Both the position numbers and the translations under genes were made by a program. The notes under the pieces are model-generated. The model worked only from the letters and a program-made list of their open reading frames with translations, was not told the DNA's origin and ran no database searches. Source: Strigamia acuminata (Eukaryota > Arthropoda > Chilopoda > Geophilomorpha > Linotaeniidae). Taken from it: a DNA stretch of 64,000 bases. Numbering within the stretch: position 1 is the stretch's first letter; every line of letters begins with the position of its first letter. Shown here in pieces: positions 1 through 9,938 of the stretch. The stretch lies in the NCBI GenBank assembly GCA_949358305.1, contig OX442314.1, positions 38,971,211-39,035,210 on the forward strand, written 5' to 3'.

Positions 1-387
1 CTGAAACGAAACACTCACGAAAATAGTGGCTAACGTTGCGGCAGGAGGAGGGATGAAAGGAGACAAATCGACGCTTGTAGACACGTGAGAAACCAATTTT
101 TCAGTCGCAGCTTTCTGTGTTCCATCGCAAACCAATGGATTGTGGTTTCGCTGGCATAATTTGCACGTAATGCGGTATGAACACGTTTTCGACGTGTCCT
201 TTTTTTTAGACAACGTCCATTTTTAACCACTTACTCCTTTCTCTCAGCTGCAGTTGTGGAGCAGCCATCGCAATCGTGACTTTTGCTGCAAAACATATAG
301 TTGGCAATTGTTGTGCTCAAAATAAGGGTGCAGTCGGATCGGATCATAGAAGCTGCAGAAGCGGAACCAAACCAAAGACGTAGTGTT
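1..387. other. intergenic, no gene seen
   Basis: Only short ORFs without recognisable domains or coding bias are present. I see no repeat shared with the rest of the window until position 388. Confidence 0.5.
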
Positions 388-812
388 GTTGCATTCAAAC
401 TGGAACTCGCATAGCAACTCGCGCGAAAAAGTCAGCTTGGCAGAATGCTTTCGTTTTTGCCTCGAAACGATGAGGAATGAAGAAGATGTAGAGAAAAACA
501 AAACGGTTTAATGTTCGTGACTGTGTGAACACGAGTGAAAAAAAAAGAACTGTTCCTTTTCAGGAAAATTTGCAATAATACAAAGTCATGAGTAACAACA
601 AAAGTTGCTAAGCTTAATATTAACAAGCCGAGAACAATGGTGTTGAATGAGAACTTAACCCTTGCGCAGAAGGGGAAAAAAGAGGCACCGTTTGTACCAA
701 CAATACTTTAGAGTTTGATACAAGCAAAGAATCAACTTAGATTTCTAACACTATTAAAAGTTAAGAGTAAAACAAGTAAAGGCAAAAAACATCTCCAGGT
801 TGCTGGCAACAG
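388..812. repeat. dispersed duplicate, copy 1 (partner 5577-6001)
   Basis: About 425 bp that recurs at 5577-6001 with only scattered substitutions by eye. The spacing is 5189 bp at both ends, so there is no net insertion or deletion. The homology stops abruptly at about 812. In the partner a BED-finger coding remnant follows directly, whereas here unrelated sequence follows. It could be a dispersed repeat or a leader region associated with a ZBED/hAT-type sequence. Confidence 0.8.
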
Positions 813-1792
813 CGTTCCCGACGAAAAAGACAAAAGAGGGGACGGGTTCCCGAAGAGACAAAAAACAAAAGAAATTGCAGTATTAGAACCCGGCTCTTTC
901 CTTTCTCAAGCTGCAAGACAACACTTGAAAAAGGAGAGTAAAGAAAAATCAAACACGGAAAGGAATTACATGTTAACATGAAGTGAACAGGAACGGAAGA
1001 CAATATTGAATATCTAGTCTCTGTTTCAACTCAACCAAACTGAACGTGGGATTTATGCTACGAGACAAAAACACAATTTTTTGTTGTTGCGGGGGGGGGG
1101 GGGGGGGGGAGAGAGCGCAAATGACCCACCACTCCAACTCGCCAGAGTGTCTCCCGACAGAAAGAAAAACAAAAAGAAGAGAGAAAAACGAACATCGTTA
1201 GCATCTGCAAATGTGAATTGTTCGGGATAAGAAGAAACAGGAACGACTGATAGAGGAGGGAAGGCGATGAAGTCATCATGTAACGGGAACTTGCGGCGAA
1301 CCGACCGTCGATGACCGTTTGTGAGATGGCCACAACGTGCCACTGTCAAGAGCGGAATTACCCACCCCTACTACGAAACGGAACAAGAAAGGAGTTTCTG
1401 CCCATTATTCGTAGTCCAAGAAGCTACAAGAATGCAACAAGAAAAAAGAAATACACTAAAAACTAAAAACGTTACACTAGAATAGAGGGAAATCCTACCA
1501 TTTGTAAGAACCCCGAGGACAGCGTTGGACGGACAAGATCGGTTTCCACCTTGAGCGGTCTCAAATCGGCTAAAAGGAAACTTCCAGGAATCCAGGATGC
1601 ACGCCACTCCTAGGAAAAGGAAATGAGCAGACACGGCGTTTCATCTAAGAGCAGCTGGTAAACGGCGATGTGACTATTCGACTGGCCCAACGAGCACAAA
1701 ATTTGAGTGCACACAGCAATGAAAGATATACCCCACACTAGCCAAGAAGGCAGACCGGACCAAGCTTGAGTTTGCAGAGGAAACCAACCTCC
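813..1792. other. intergenic with a poly-G tract
   Basis: No supported gene. A run of 19 G occupies 1091-1109, followed by a short GA stretch. The ORFs here are short, overlap on both strands, and show no domains. Confidence 0.5.
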
Positions 1793-2120
1793 TAAAGCTA
1801 AGTACACATGACCTGATTCCGCGCACGGAATGATCATTTTCCGTGTATGGCCGAAAGTTTGGGTCAGTGTAGTACACATGGTTCCGCTTACCACACACGG
1901 AAACTTTCTGGCAACCGAAATTTTATTCTTTCCGGCAGTGATGGTGCACGGAATAGCTTGAATTGTTTCCGTGCACGAACAGATTCTGAGTACCCAGAAT
2001 GCATTGTGGTAATGCGACCGATCGTGACCGGTCGTACACAAGGTGTGGAGGTGGATACTGAATACAAAGACAGATAATACTAAAAATGTTTGATTAATTT
2101 ATTTTATTATTTATTATTAA

Positions 2121-3218
2121 CAGTGTTGTTCACGTTACCGTTACAGTAACGTCGTTACTGGTAACGGCCGTTACCGTTACGTAACTGTAACGGTAACGCG
2201 TTACTTAATTTGTTAGGTGTAACGTAACGGTAATTCGTTACTTTTATTGCAGTAACGACCATTTTGTAAACGTTACGTTACCGTTACATTTGCTCAGGAA
2301 ACGTTTTTGTTACATATTGCCGATATGGCGATATGTAGCAAAAACGTTTGTGCGAATTCGTCCGACAAGGGCGCGATCGGGGCGAGTTTGGTCGTGGTGG
2401 AAATGCCGGTCTTCTTCGCCGCTTCCGAGATTTCTTGCTGCAGCTTTTCCAGTTGGAGTTTGTTGAAAAATCGCTGCGCGATCTGCACGAATTTGCCCTG
2501 CTCGTGGAAGCGGAAAAGTCGTTTCGGTCTTTGCGCGTCTTTGCCATCGACTCAGGGGTCGAAGTACGCGTTTTTGTCGGCGAAAACGCGTTCTTGGGGG
2601 TCTTGGACTTTGCTATAGGTGTAGTGCTCCTTGAGTTTGGCACGAATGTTCGCCTTGAGTGTAGGGACTCGTCGGGACAGTTGTATTTCGTTTCCGGACA
2701 CGTCGACGGTTTTTCCGTCTTCGTTTAAGATGAGCGGCTTCGGGCCGGACAGAAAAGCGGAAATTTCGAGTTTTGGTTTGATGGTTGTTGGTAATTGCGG
2801 GAGGATGATCGGTGGTCGTGCGACTTGTGCGTCGGATTTGATTTGGTCGAGGGCTTTTTTTCTCTCGTTGATGATTCGTCAGGCGAGTTCCATCATTTCT
2901 TTGATTTTAGACGTCGACATGGAGGTTGGGTTGGACTGGGGTTCTGTTTCCGGGGTTTTAATCGCTTCTTTTGCGTTGTTGTCCGGGTTTTTCGGTTGGG
3001 GCGTTTGCTTTTTCGCGTCGTGGCTGTTGTCGTCGAAGTCGTGTTTGCCATGTCGTTTGGAAGTTTTGGTAACGTAACGGTAATGTAACGGTAACGTAAC
3101 GGTAACGGTAACGTAAGTATAAAAAATGTAACGATAACGGTTGGTAACTAGTTACTTTTTTTTCCAAGTAACGGTAACGGTAACTAGTTACCAAATTCCA
3201 GTAACGCATACAACACTG
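2121..3218. mobile_element. non-autonomous hAT element carrying host gene DNA
   Basis: It begins CAGTGTTGT (2121) and ends ACAACACTG (3218), the usual form of hAT termini. It is flanked by a perfect 8 bp duplication, ATTATTAA, at 2113-2120 and 3219-3226, the hAT target-site length. Both subterminal regions (about 2130-2290 and 3066-3205) are built from many GTAACG/CGTTAC motifs in both orientations, as expected for transposase-binding repeats. No transposase is encoded. The interior is GC-rich and derives from a PRPF3 gene. The autonomous-type hAT at 17797 starts with the same CAGTGTTGT, so it or a relative could have supplied the transposase. Confidence 0.85.
2344..3066 (-). pseudogene. PRPF3: captured fragment of the splicing factor PRPF3 (U4/U6 snRNP Prp3)
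   Basis: On the minus strand one frame reads nearly unbroken for about 240 codons. It includes PTLKANIRAKLKEHY, then AYFDP, then [18 protein letters not shown], then [17 protein letters not shown] and TKLAPIAP. These match the order and wording of the PRP3 domain of U4/U6 snRNP protein PRPF3, which stabilises the U4/U6.U5 tri-snRNP in the nucleus. Two in-frame TGA stops lie where the family has arginine, consistent with CGA-to-TGA transitions. The PRPF3 C-terminal domain is missing. The fragment lies entirely between hAT subterminal repeats, has no visible introns, and is codon-biased like the HERC4 gene. It is a non-functional transduplicate; the parent gene is elsewhere. Confidence 0.85.
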
Positions 3219-3496
3219 ATTATTAATTATTAATTTAAAAATACAGCAATCTATTTATTTTGCACAATCAAACTCCAACATTTTTTAAAAGTGGTTTCCA
3301 TTTGTATTTACATCACGTGCACGGATTGTGTGTACCAAACAATTTCCGTGCACGGATTGTGTGTACTAAACAATATTCTCGCACGGAATGACACAGCCAA
3401 ACACACAGGCGGAATCATTTCGCGCGCAGCGTGACATCCTGAAATTTCAGACTCTGAATATTCAGAGTCTGAAAGTCTCATGTGTACTTAGCTTAA

Positions 3497-3847
3497 CTCA
3501 CGGATCAAAACAAAAATTGCAAGAAAATAGACTGACAACAAGAAACACAGAAAATCATGCAAACGAATCTGAATAAATGAATTCTTCCCTTATGTATTTA
3601 GGAAATCCGTGGAGGGAGGACTAGAACCTGGGTAAAAATCTTGAACCGCACACCACCAAAAAGATAGCTAAACACGCGAAAGGGGCTGCGTAAACTGAAT
3701 ACGAAAACAAGGATGAATTACGAATCCCCTCGTTTGAGCGTGTGTGGGATCTCGTGGAGACAGAAGGGGCAGCCTCATTCTGCTGCACAATTGAACAAGG
3801 TGATCCAATATTGAGTGAGGTCTGTACAGAGACGTCACGACATCCTG
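3497..3847. other. intergenic, nothing recognised
   Basis: Short ORFs only, without domains. The Harbinger-like element ends just upstream. Confidence 0.4.
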
Positions 3848-4768
3848 TTACCGAAACCAAGTGACGAGTATGCACCCTTTTTCTCTCACACATATGATAC
3901 GCCGGTGCTTAACCCGACTGGTGATCGAGAGGAGTCTCGTTTGCAGTATATACCACCCCAGGAATTGAAGCCCTTCATCATCAGGCGAAAAGAAATTAAA
4001 CCCGTTTCTCTGAAGGTTTGAAAGATGTCTAATATTAGCACAAACCTGTTCAACCTTTTGCAGCCAGCCAAGAGAACGCTCCGGCCGAAAAACCATATTT
4101 AGGATTACTGGATCTTGATGAAGAGTATCATAATCTAATTCAATTTTCTGCTGAACCGACACAGGAGCGGACTTCCTTGTTCCTTGACTGCGTGAAGCCA
4201 TGAGAAAGAATCTTGTCTGGTTGGCCACGATAACAAGATGACCCGGTGACTGATCGGGAACAACCTCACGTCTAACAAGACCCACAAAAACCAACCCCTT
4301 ATACTGACTTAATGTATACGATATACACTGCTCACACACTCCTAGCCTAGACCGACCCACAGTCACCCCTAAACTAGAAACCCAAATTACAAATGAATTG
4401 TAAAATGGTGCTTCCCACCTAATGTGGTTATACAAGACACCAAAGGTAAACAAGTTATTGTCCAGTGCCAGTAACTTGCTATCATTGACCCCCTGAGGAG
4501 ATGATAAAACCCCAACTAAAACTAATTTTATTTCGAATGTAAACTCACAAAATGAGTGAATAAACTGACTAAAGTTGATAAATTCGATGAGAAATCTCCC
4601 CCCAAGAACATAAACCGGCTGCTGGACAATACTTGTAAACTCCCAAAAAGAAATGCACTTTTTAATTTTAATGCTAAAACAACAAAAGCACAAATTCTTC
4701 TTTGCAGATGATCCATCGACGACTGTTGCGTTGTGTATTTGTAATGGCGGATTCTTGTCAATTACCAT
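3848..4768 (-). CDS. unrecognised long ORF (306 codons), possible host exon in its last third
   Basis: A 306-codon minus-strand ORF in AT-rich DNA is longer than chance would often give. The part from an internal ATG at 4201 (MASRSQGTRKSAPVSVQQ...) looks most protein-like: charged, with ELDYDTLHQDPVIL and later FNFFSPDDEGLQFLGW. The upstream two thirds are rich in F, V and S and may be non-coding. Potential GT and AG sites exist around 4010-4060, so the real exon may be shorter. The ORF start overlaps the end of a MITE. I do not recognise a family and assign no function. Confidence 0.3.
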   Translation of the reverse strand: MVIDKNPPLQIHNATVVDGSSAKKNLCFCCFSIKIKKCISFWEFTSIVQQPVYVLGGRFLIEFINFSQFIHSFCEFTFEIKLVLVGVLSSPQGVNDSKLLALDNNLFTFGVLYNHIRWEAPFYNSFVIWVSSLGVTVGRSRLGVCEQCISYTLSQYKGLVFVGLVRREVVPDQSPGHLVIVANQTRFFLMASRSQGTRKSAPVSVQQKIELDYDTLHQDPVILNMVFRPERSLGWLQKVEQVCANIRHLSNLQRNGFNFFSPDDEGLQFLGWYILQTRLLSITSRVKHRRIICVREKGCILVTWFR

Positions 4769-5330
4769 GTTTACATGGTTACAGTTTTCCAGATAAGTGA
4801 ATATTCGGATTTTATTTATCTGGATAACCGTTTGCGTTTACATGATGTTAGTTTTCTGGTAAACATGACGTCATACGAGAATTACCCATACTGCCCTTTG
4901 ATTATCTGGAACAACAAAATGGCTGTTGATCCATTTCAGCCAAACAAATGAAATGGTGGTTAGGAAAGAGGTTTTTGCTCGAATCTTTGCAATGGTGCCT
5001 AATATGCAAATTCTGATCCCAAAAATGGTGGTTTTAGCTGATTTCACATTGATTTCGGTGCCAAATGTCGTTGGTATGTAGGCCTAACGTATTTTTACTC
5101 CAACGATTCGACGATATCTCGATCCAAGTTTTTGAATTTTCGCATGCACGGGTGTTTACATGCAGTTTTTAATGCGCAAAACGCCCAAAATCTAGCTTGT
5201 ACAACTGGAAATTAGTTTTCCAGATAAGTCTGTCTTTTCTAGAAAACTGATTTGTTTACATGATCAGTTTTCCAGAAAAGTAAAATTTGCATTTTTACTT
5301 ATCCAGATAACTGGGTACATGTAAACATGG
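4765..5330. mobile_element. TA-flanked MITE
   Basis: Imperfect terminal inverted repeats start CCATGTTTACATG at 4765 and end with the complement at 5330. TA dinucleotides flank both ends (4763-4764 and 5331-5332), the Tc1/mariner target. Variants of a GTTTTCCAGATAAGT motif recur inside both ends. It is 566 bp with no transposase. Confidence 0.65.
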
Positions 5331-5349
5331 TAAATGTTCATTAGTCTGG

Positions 5350-5576
5350 TCGCACAGAAAAACTCACACGGATGACCGCTGTCAATGCACGGACGACCGA
5401 CATAACACGGCGCAATATGGCGATACAGATGAAACTGATGAACACACTGTTGAACGTGATGCTCTCTACGACGACTTGAATTCAATTGGAACGGCACTCA
5501 CTGGATATGGCAGGAATCCCTCAATGGCAGGCTCGGTGAGAAATCCTGGTCATGAAGTACCAAAAACTCTTCCGCT
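5350..5576 (+). pseudogene. short open stretch, unrecognised
   Basis: A plus-strand frame from about 5350 stays open into the duplicate at 5577 and reads like protein (TDETDEHTVERDALYDDL, then a G/N/S-rich segment). No domain is recognisable, and the frame then enters the 388/5577 repeat, where coding is doubtful. It may be an exon remnant. Confidence 0.2.
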
Positions 5577-6001
5577 GTTGCATTCAAACTGGAACTCTCA
5601 TAGCAACTCGCGCAAAAAAGTCAGCTTGGCAGAATGCTTTCGTTTTTGCCTCGAAACGATGAGGAATGAAGAAGATGTAGAGAAAAACAAAACGATTTAA
5701 TGTTCGTGACTGTGTGAACACGAGTGAAAAAAAAAGAACTGTTCCTTTTCAGGAAAATTTGCAATAATACAAAGTCATGAGTAACAACAAAAGTTGCTAA
5801 GCTTAATATTAACAAGCAGAGAACAATGGTGTTGAATGAGAACTTAACCCTTGCGCAGAAGGGGAAAAAAGAGGCACTGTTTGTACCAACAATACTTTAG
5901 AGTTTGATACAAGCAAAGAATCAACTTAGATTTCTAACACTATTAAAAGTTAAGAGTAAAACAAGTAAAGGCAAAAAACATCTCCAGGTTGCTGGCAACA
6001 G
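5577..6001. repeat. dispersed duplicate, copy 2 (partner 388-812)
   Basis: Near-identical to 388-812. It runs directly into a BED-type zinc-finger remnant. Confidence 0.8.
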
Positions 6002-6002
6002 T

Positions 6003-6160
6003 GTTGTCTGGAAACATTTCTATGTTATTGATGGCATAGCGCACCAAAGTGTACACTGTTGGTACAAAGTCCCGAGGAAGTACAAGTAATTTGTTACTAC
6101 ATCTTAAAAAGTATCATTCGTCAAAAACAAATTTATTTAACAATGCAATTGATCGTGCAT
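6003..6160 (+). pseudogene. BED zinc-finger remnant (ZBED/hAT type)
   Basis: Translation gives VWKHFYVIDG... then, after a stop or frame change near 6088, STSNLLLHLKKYHSSK. This is the BED-finger pattern of aromatic residues, a cysteine pair (one lost here), and the STSNLxxHLxxxH motif seen in hAT transposases and ZBED proteins. It is broken and short. It ends before the LINE fragment on the opposite strand. Confidence 0.6.
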
Positions 6161-6178
6161 AACCAACCATTCCCGTGG

Positions 6179-6433
6179 TTAGTAAATTGAAAACTTTTTC
6201 GCAATCGAGATTTCAACGAACCGTTGATTCAACGATGCGTCCTCCCAATCGAGGCAGACAATGCCTCCATCTTTGGAAGTGGCAGCACGGAAATCATCAA
6301 AGGAGCTCCCTGTGGCGTTGGTGATGGTCATGTCATCCACAAACGCAGTGTTTTTAAATTCCCTGCCTTGCATTACAATTCCTATAATTCCATCATCCAG
6401 TTGTATTTTCTTCAGGAGCGGGTCAATATAAAT
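6179..6433 (-). pseudogene. LINE reverse transcriptase fragment (left of MULE insertion)
   Basis: The minus strand encodes IDPLLKKIQ and then GREFKNTAFVDDMTITNATG, where FVDD is the YxDD catalytic motif of reverse transcriptase. It matches the better copy at 45194-45526. The first residues in this reading are contributed by MULE sequence. Coding continues at 7421 beyond the MULE. Confidence 0.75.
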
Positions 6434-7420
6434 GGGTCTCATTTATTGTTACACTAAATTTCCTTGGATTTACACTGAAAAAAAACTAATTCTCCCACTT
6501 ACTGAAATTTCCACTAACGCTCCTTTTTTGTGCCACTAAATTTATACACTAAAAAAAAACTAAATCTTCCACTAAAATCCCACTAAAATCAAATTAGGGA
6601 AAAAAAACTAATATTACCACTACTACTTCTACTTTTTTTTTTATTGTGCTGCAGCTGTCCGAACGTTTTTCGAACGTTTAGCACACATTAGCGTTACGTT
6701 TAACGTACGTTTACCGTACGTACCGTATGTGGTTGAGGTATATATGCATCACTTGAACGAAATCCTCAAAACATTAATGCAAAACTATTTGCCCTTAAAC
6801 CAGCAATTCCTCTGAGTCTCATGACAGAAGCGTACAATTGGAAACGTTCGAAACCTTACATAATCTCCCGTGAAACAGGTGAATTGAAGTCGTACTTCAT
6901 TATACCAAAAGGGCAGCTGTCCTCGAAGGCTAATGACATAGACCTGTATTTCCGGCAGATGGAAACACTAAATTGGAGGCGTTTTGATACGTATATCAAA
7001 ACTAAGAAAAGATTCTGGATAGTTTGATTTAGTAACCAGAAGTGGGATGAGGGAACATGTTCTTGTCCGATTTTTTACAAACAATATATATTCAAACACA
7101 TTGTGGGTATTGCTATTATTGAGCAACACCTGAGTGTACCAAGTGAGGCCAAGAACGTGCCTTTGGGCGAGAAAAGGAAGCGAGGAAGACCATCGAAAGC
7201 CAAAAAGGCCTTCCTTTTGTAATAAAAAAAATTAGTAAAAATAGTGTATGTACTTAGTTTTTTACAGTGGGGAAAGTCAGTAGTGGAAAATTTAGTTTTT
7301 TTTTAGTGTATAAATTTAGTGGAACAAAAAAGGAGCGTTAGTGGAAATTTCAGTAAGTGGGAGAATTAGTTTTTTTTTAGTGTAAATCCAAGGAATTTTA
7401 GTGCATTAATAATATATTCC
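6434..7420 (+). mobile_element. MULE (Mutator-like) element inserted in a LINE
   Basis: Long terminal inverted repeats of about 120 bp: the block with TTTCCACTAACGCTCC near 6505 reappears inverted near 7340. The exact 10 bp CAATATAAAT flanks both ends (6424-6433 and 7421-7430). The uninterrupted site is visible in the LINE copy near 45408, where only one CAATATAAAT is present. Long TIRs with a 9-10 bp duplication are typical of Mutator-like elements, and the interior encodes the C-terminus of such a transposase. The element is 987 bp and lacks the catalytic core. Confidence 0.85.
6821..7222 (+). pseudogene. MULE transposase C-terminus with SWIM zinc finger
   Basis: One frame runs from the ATG at 6821 to TAA at 7220-7222, broken by a single TGA at 7025-7027. 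It ends with CSCPIFYKQYIFKHIVGIAI, a SWIM finger (CxC...CxH) in which the third ligand cysteine appears as F. A basic AT-hook-like tail, KRKRGRPSKAKK, follows. This order is usual at the C-terminus of MULE transposases, where SWIM binds DNA. The DDE domain is absent, so the product cannot transpose. Confidence 0.8.
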
Positions 7421-7945
7421 CAATATAAATTAGGTAAAGGCTCATAGACAGGGGGCATCCCTGTCTAACCCCAGAATTTATTTCAAATGTTTTTGTTTGC
7501 TTCTGGTTTATGACCAAGCTTGACTCACCCTCTGAGTACATATCTTGTGTCCAGTTGATAAATTTTCCAGGGAGTTCAAGTTTTCTTCAAAGTGACCACA
7601 GGAAATTACGATGAACCTTGTCGTAGGCTTCCTTTTGGTCAAGCGCAATGATTGCCACAGAGATGTCCTCCAGAAGTGCTTTCTGCCAGATGGTGTTTAT
7701 TGATATCAACGCGTCACTGATGTTGCGATTGGGCACTCCTCCAATTTGCCCATCAGAAACAATGAGTGGCAGCAACGGTTACAGTCTGTTTGTGAGCACT
7801 TTTGTTCTGATTTTGTAATCAGTGTTGAGTCGCATTTTTCGGGTTTTCCAACCTTGGGAAACAGTTTGACGAGGCCTCGAATGTCATTGTGGAGTCCAAA
7901 TTCCATAGCGTTGACAAATAATAGACAATATAGAAACTTAGCCAC
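7421..7945 (-). pseudogene. LINE reverse transcriptase fragment (right of MULE insertion)
   Basis: The minus strand encodes LIPKVGKPEK-like sequence (here LFPKVGKPEKCD), then LPLIVSDGQIGGVPNRNISD and VAIIALDQKEAYDKVHRNFL. These are RT palm motifs of the Tx1/L1 type, where LDQKEAYDKV carries the first catalytic aspartate. Frameshifts break it. It matches 45835-46250. Confidence 0.8.
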
Positions 7946-8952
7946 GACTGTTGTCCCTGGAGGATCAGATTATAATCTGTGATATTAGTGCCCAACGGTC
8001 ACACATTTACAGCAATCATGGAGAAAAGCGTGTTCCTTTATTATTACAAAGGAACAAAATAATATTAATTATCACCTATAGGTGGCAATAATTAAAATTA
8101 AAATTATTTGGAAAAAAAAGTATTGGAATACCAAGGTTAAGAAAATAATAATATTAAAGTCACTCAAATAAAACTGAATTCATAAAATGTAATGTCGTCA
8201 AGTGTTTCTTTAATACTGGCCCATTTAGTCGGTTAATGAAGCAAGTCGGGGGGGGGGGGGGGGGGGGCGACATTATCAATTTTCGGCGACGAGATTTATA
8301 AATCTCTAGATTAAAAAGAGATTTATGAATTTAATGATTTATTTAGAATTTAAAAGCTTATTTGGAATTTAAAAATTTATTTGGAATTTAAAAACTTATT
8401 TGGAATTTAAAAATTTATTGAGAATTTAAAAATTTATTTGGAATTTATGGATTTATTTTGAGATTTATTGATTTATTGATTTACTTTCTGATTTATTGAT
8501 TTCTTTTGAGATTTACTGATTTATTGATTCACTTCGTGATTTATTGATTTCTTTTGAGATTAATGGATTTATTATACACTGTCATTCCTACTTCCGCGTA
8601 TTTCATATTGCGTCACCAGATTCACCACATGTTGTTTACAGACACGACGTGTATAAAAGTCCAAATTTTGTATTCATTCATACCGTTGGGTAGTTCCTGT
8701 GCAAAGGGCATGTGGCCTTTCGTCCGTCCGTCCGAACACTCACGAAACTATAAAAAAAATTCATAAATCGCTTCTTTTAATTCATATTTATTCAAAATTA
8801 TTTACAGCTTTTGTATTTTTATGTTTTCCACATTTACTACCCACCTATCGAACCAAGAAATTTGACCAAAAGCACCCACAAAACGAAAAATTTCTCATTT
8901 AAAAAAAAAAAAAGATAAAAGAATAAAATCACATCCATATAATCGACCATTT
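7946..8952. repeat. AT-rich intergenic DNA with a poly-G tract and a 19 bp-type tandem repeat
   Basis: A run of 20 G lies at 8248-8267. From about 8310 to 8570 there are degenerate repeats of TTTATTTGGAATTTAAAAA and then TTTATTGATTTATTGA-like units. No gene is supported. A TTTATT at about 8786 could be the poly-A signal (AATAAA on the minus strand) of the gene at 8953. Confidence 0.6.
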
Positions 8953-9542
8953 TTACATGACACTTCTCTTTTTGTTTTTCAAATTCAACTTTGCCTGAGC
9001 CTGTTTGTCCGCAATTCGCGCTTTCAACTGATCTTGTTTCCCCTTTGGTTGCTTCACGGGAGACTTCATCACTTGTCGAGGCCGAATAGCCATGGGTTTC
9101 AACGGCTTTCGCTTCCCCTTCGTCCCGATCGAGTTTCTCTTCGGCTTGTAGACGCCTTTCTCTCGCACGTAACGGGCTTTGTGTCTCTCAGCGATGCTCA
9201 GACCGCTCGTGTCGGGCGTAACGCGGTTCGGCGTCAAATCCTTGATTTGTCTCTTATGCCCGCTCGCGGACGGCTCGGGAAATCTCAAACTAAAATGTTT
9301 AATAAAATTTAAATAGCTAAAAAAATCAACATTTATTATCCAATTTACTCGGTGGTTTCTTCCTGAGCCGGCATTCGAGGCAAAATCGTCACATCGGGTT
9401 CAATGTCCGGTGCATCGGGCATCAACTCGTCATCAGATCTTTCCCGATCCTCGCTCAATATCCCTCTGATCCCGTGGACACTTGTTCGAATTTTCTTCAT
9501 GTTTACCAAACACAGGTGGATGAGAAGCGGCCTGCCGATCAT
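8953..9542 (-). CDS. small basic protein, unrecognised; two exons
   Basis: Exon 1 is 9542-9349 and exon 2 is 9289-8953, joined across a 59 bp intron (donor GTAAAT, acceptor TTTTAG) that restores one frame through a split aspartate codon. The product is about 176 residues. The N-terminus is acidic (DRERSDDELMPDAPDIEPD) and the C-terminus strongly basic and lysine-rich (KGKRKPLKPMAIRP; KARIADKQAQAKLNLKNKKR), which suggests a nuclear or nucleolar protein. A second ATG at 9500 (MKKIRTSV) is an equally good start. Codon use is GC-leaning as in HERC4. It is divergently arranged with the HERC4-like gene. I do not recognise the family. Confidence 0.7.
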
Positions 9543-9938
9543 TGAAAATCCCTTTTCTCCGACACCACTTTAAATTTTCGATCACATCCTTAAGCCAGAT
9601 TAAAATAAAATAAAATGTTCCAAATCACGTGCAAACAAACGAAACAAAGATTACCATTGTTATTTTTCATCATTATTGAATATCATCGCAGTTATTTCAC
9701 GATTTGAGCACCACAAAACCCGTTGTTGACTGAATATCCAATTGCCCTGGCAACGAGTTCTGCAGTTATGAGCCGACAAAATTTACCGTCAAGAAATATG
9801 GATACATAAAACAGCAGCCCATAAGCCCACTGTATTATACGCATAATGCAGTGGGCTTAGCCCAAAATCCAACCTTTTTCAATGAAGAACTTTAAACAGA
9901 TATGCCAAAACATCGAGCAAAATTGCTGACACTAAACC
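9543..9938. promoter_or_regulatory. shared divergent promoter region with palindrome
   Basis: About 400 bp separates the starts of two divergent genes, so it probably holds both promoters. At 9822-9859 a near-perfect inverted repeat (TAAGCCCACTGTATTAT against its complement with one mismatch, 4 bp spacer) could form a 17 bp stem. I see no obvious TATA box at a fixed spacing. Confidence 0.5.

Larger units (their letters stand above)
1796..3493. mobile_element. Harbinger-like non-autonomous DNA element (outer element)
   Basis: The ends carry a 16 bp terminal inverted repeat, AGCTAAGTACACATGA at 1796-1811 and its complement at 3478-3493. The trinucleotide TAA flanks both ends (1793-1795 and 3494-3496). 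A 3 bp TWA target duplication is typical of PIF/Harbinger, which is why I chose that superfamily. Motifs of the type TTCCGTGCACGGA recur near both ends. No transposase is present. A complete hAT-type element (2121-3218) lies inside it. The TIR is short, so the superfamily call is tentative. Confidence 0.5.

Noticed and set aside
2307-2728. Plus-strand ORFs of 103-126 codons
   Set aside because: They are antisense shadows of the PRPF3-derived minus-strand sequence, which matches a known protein.
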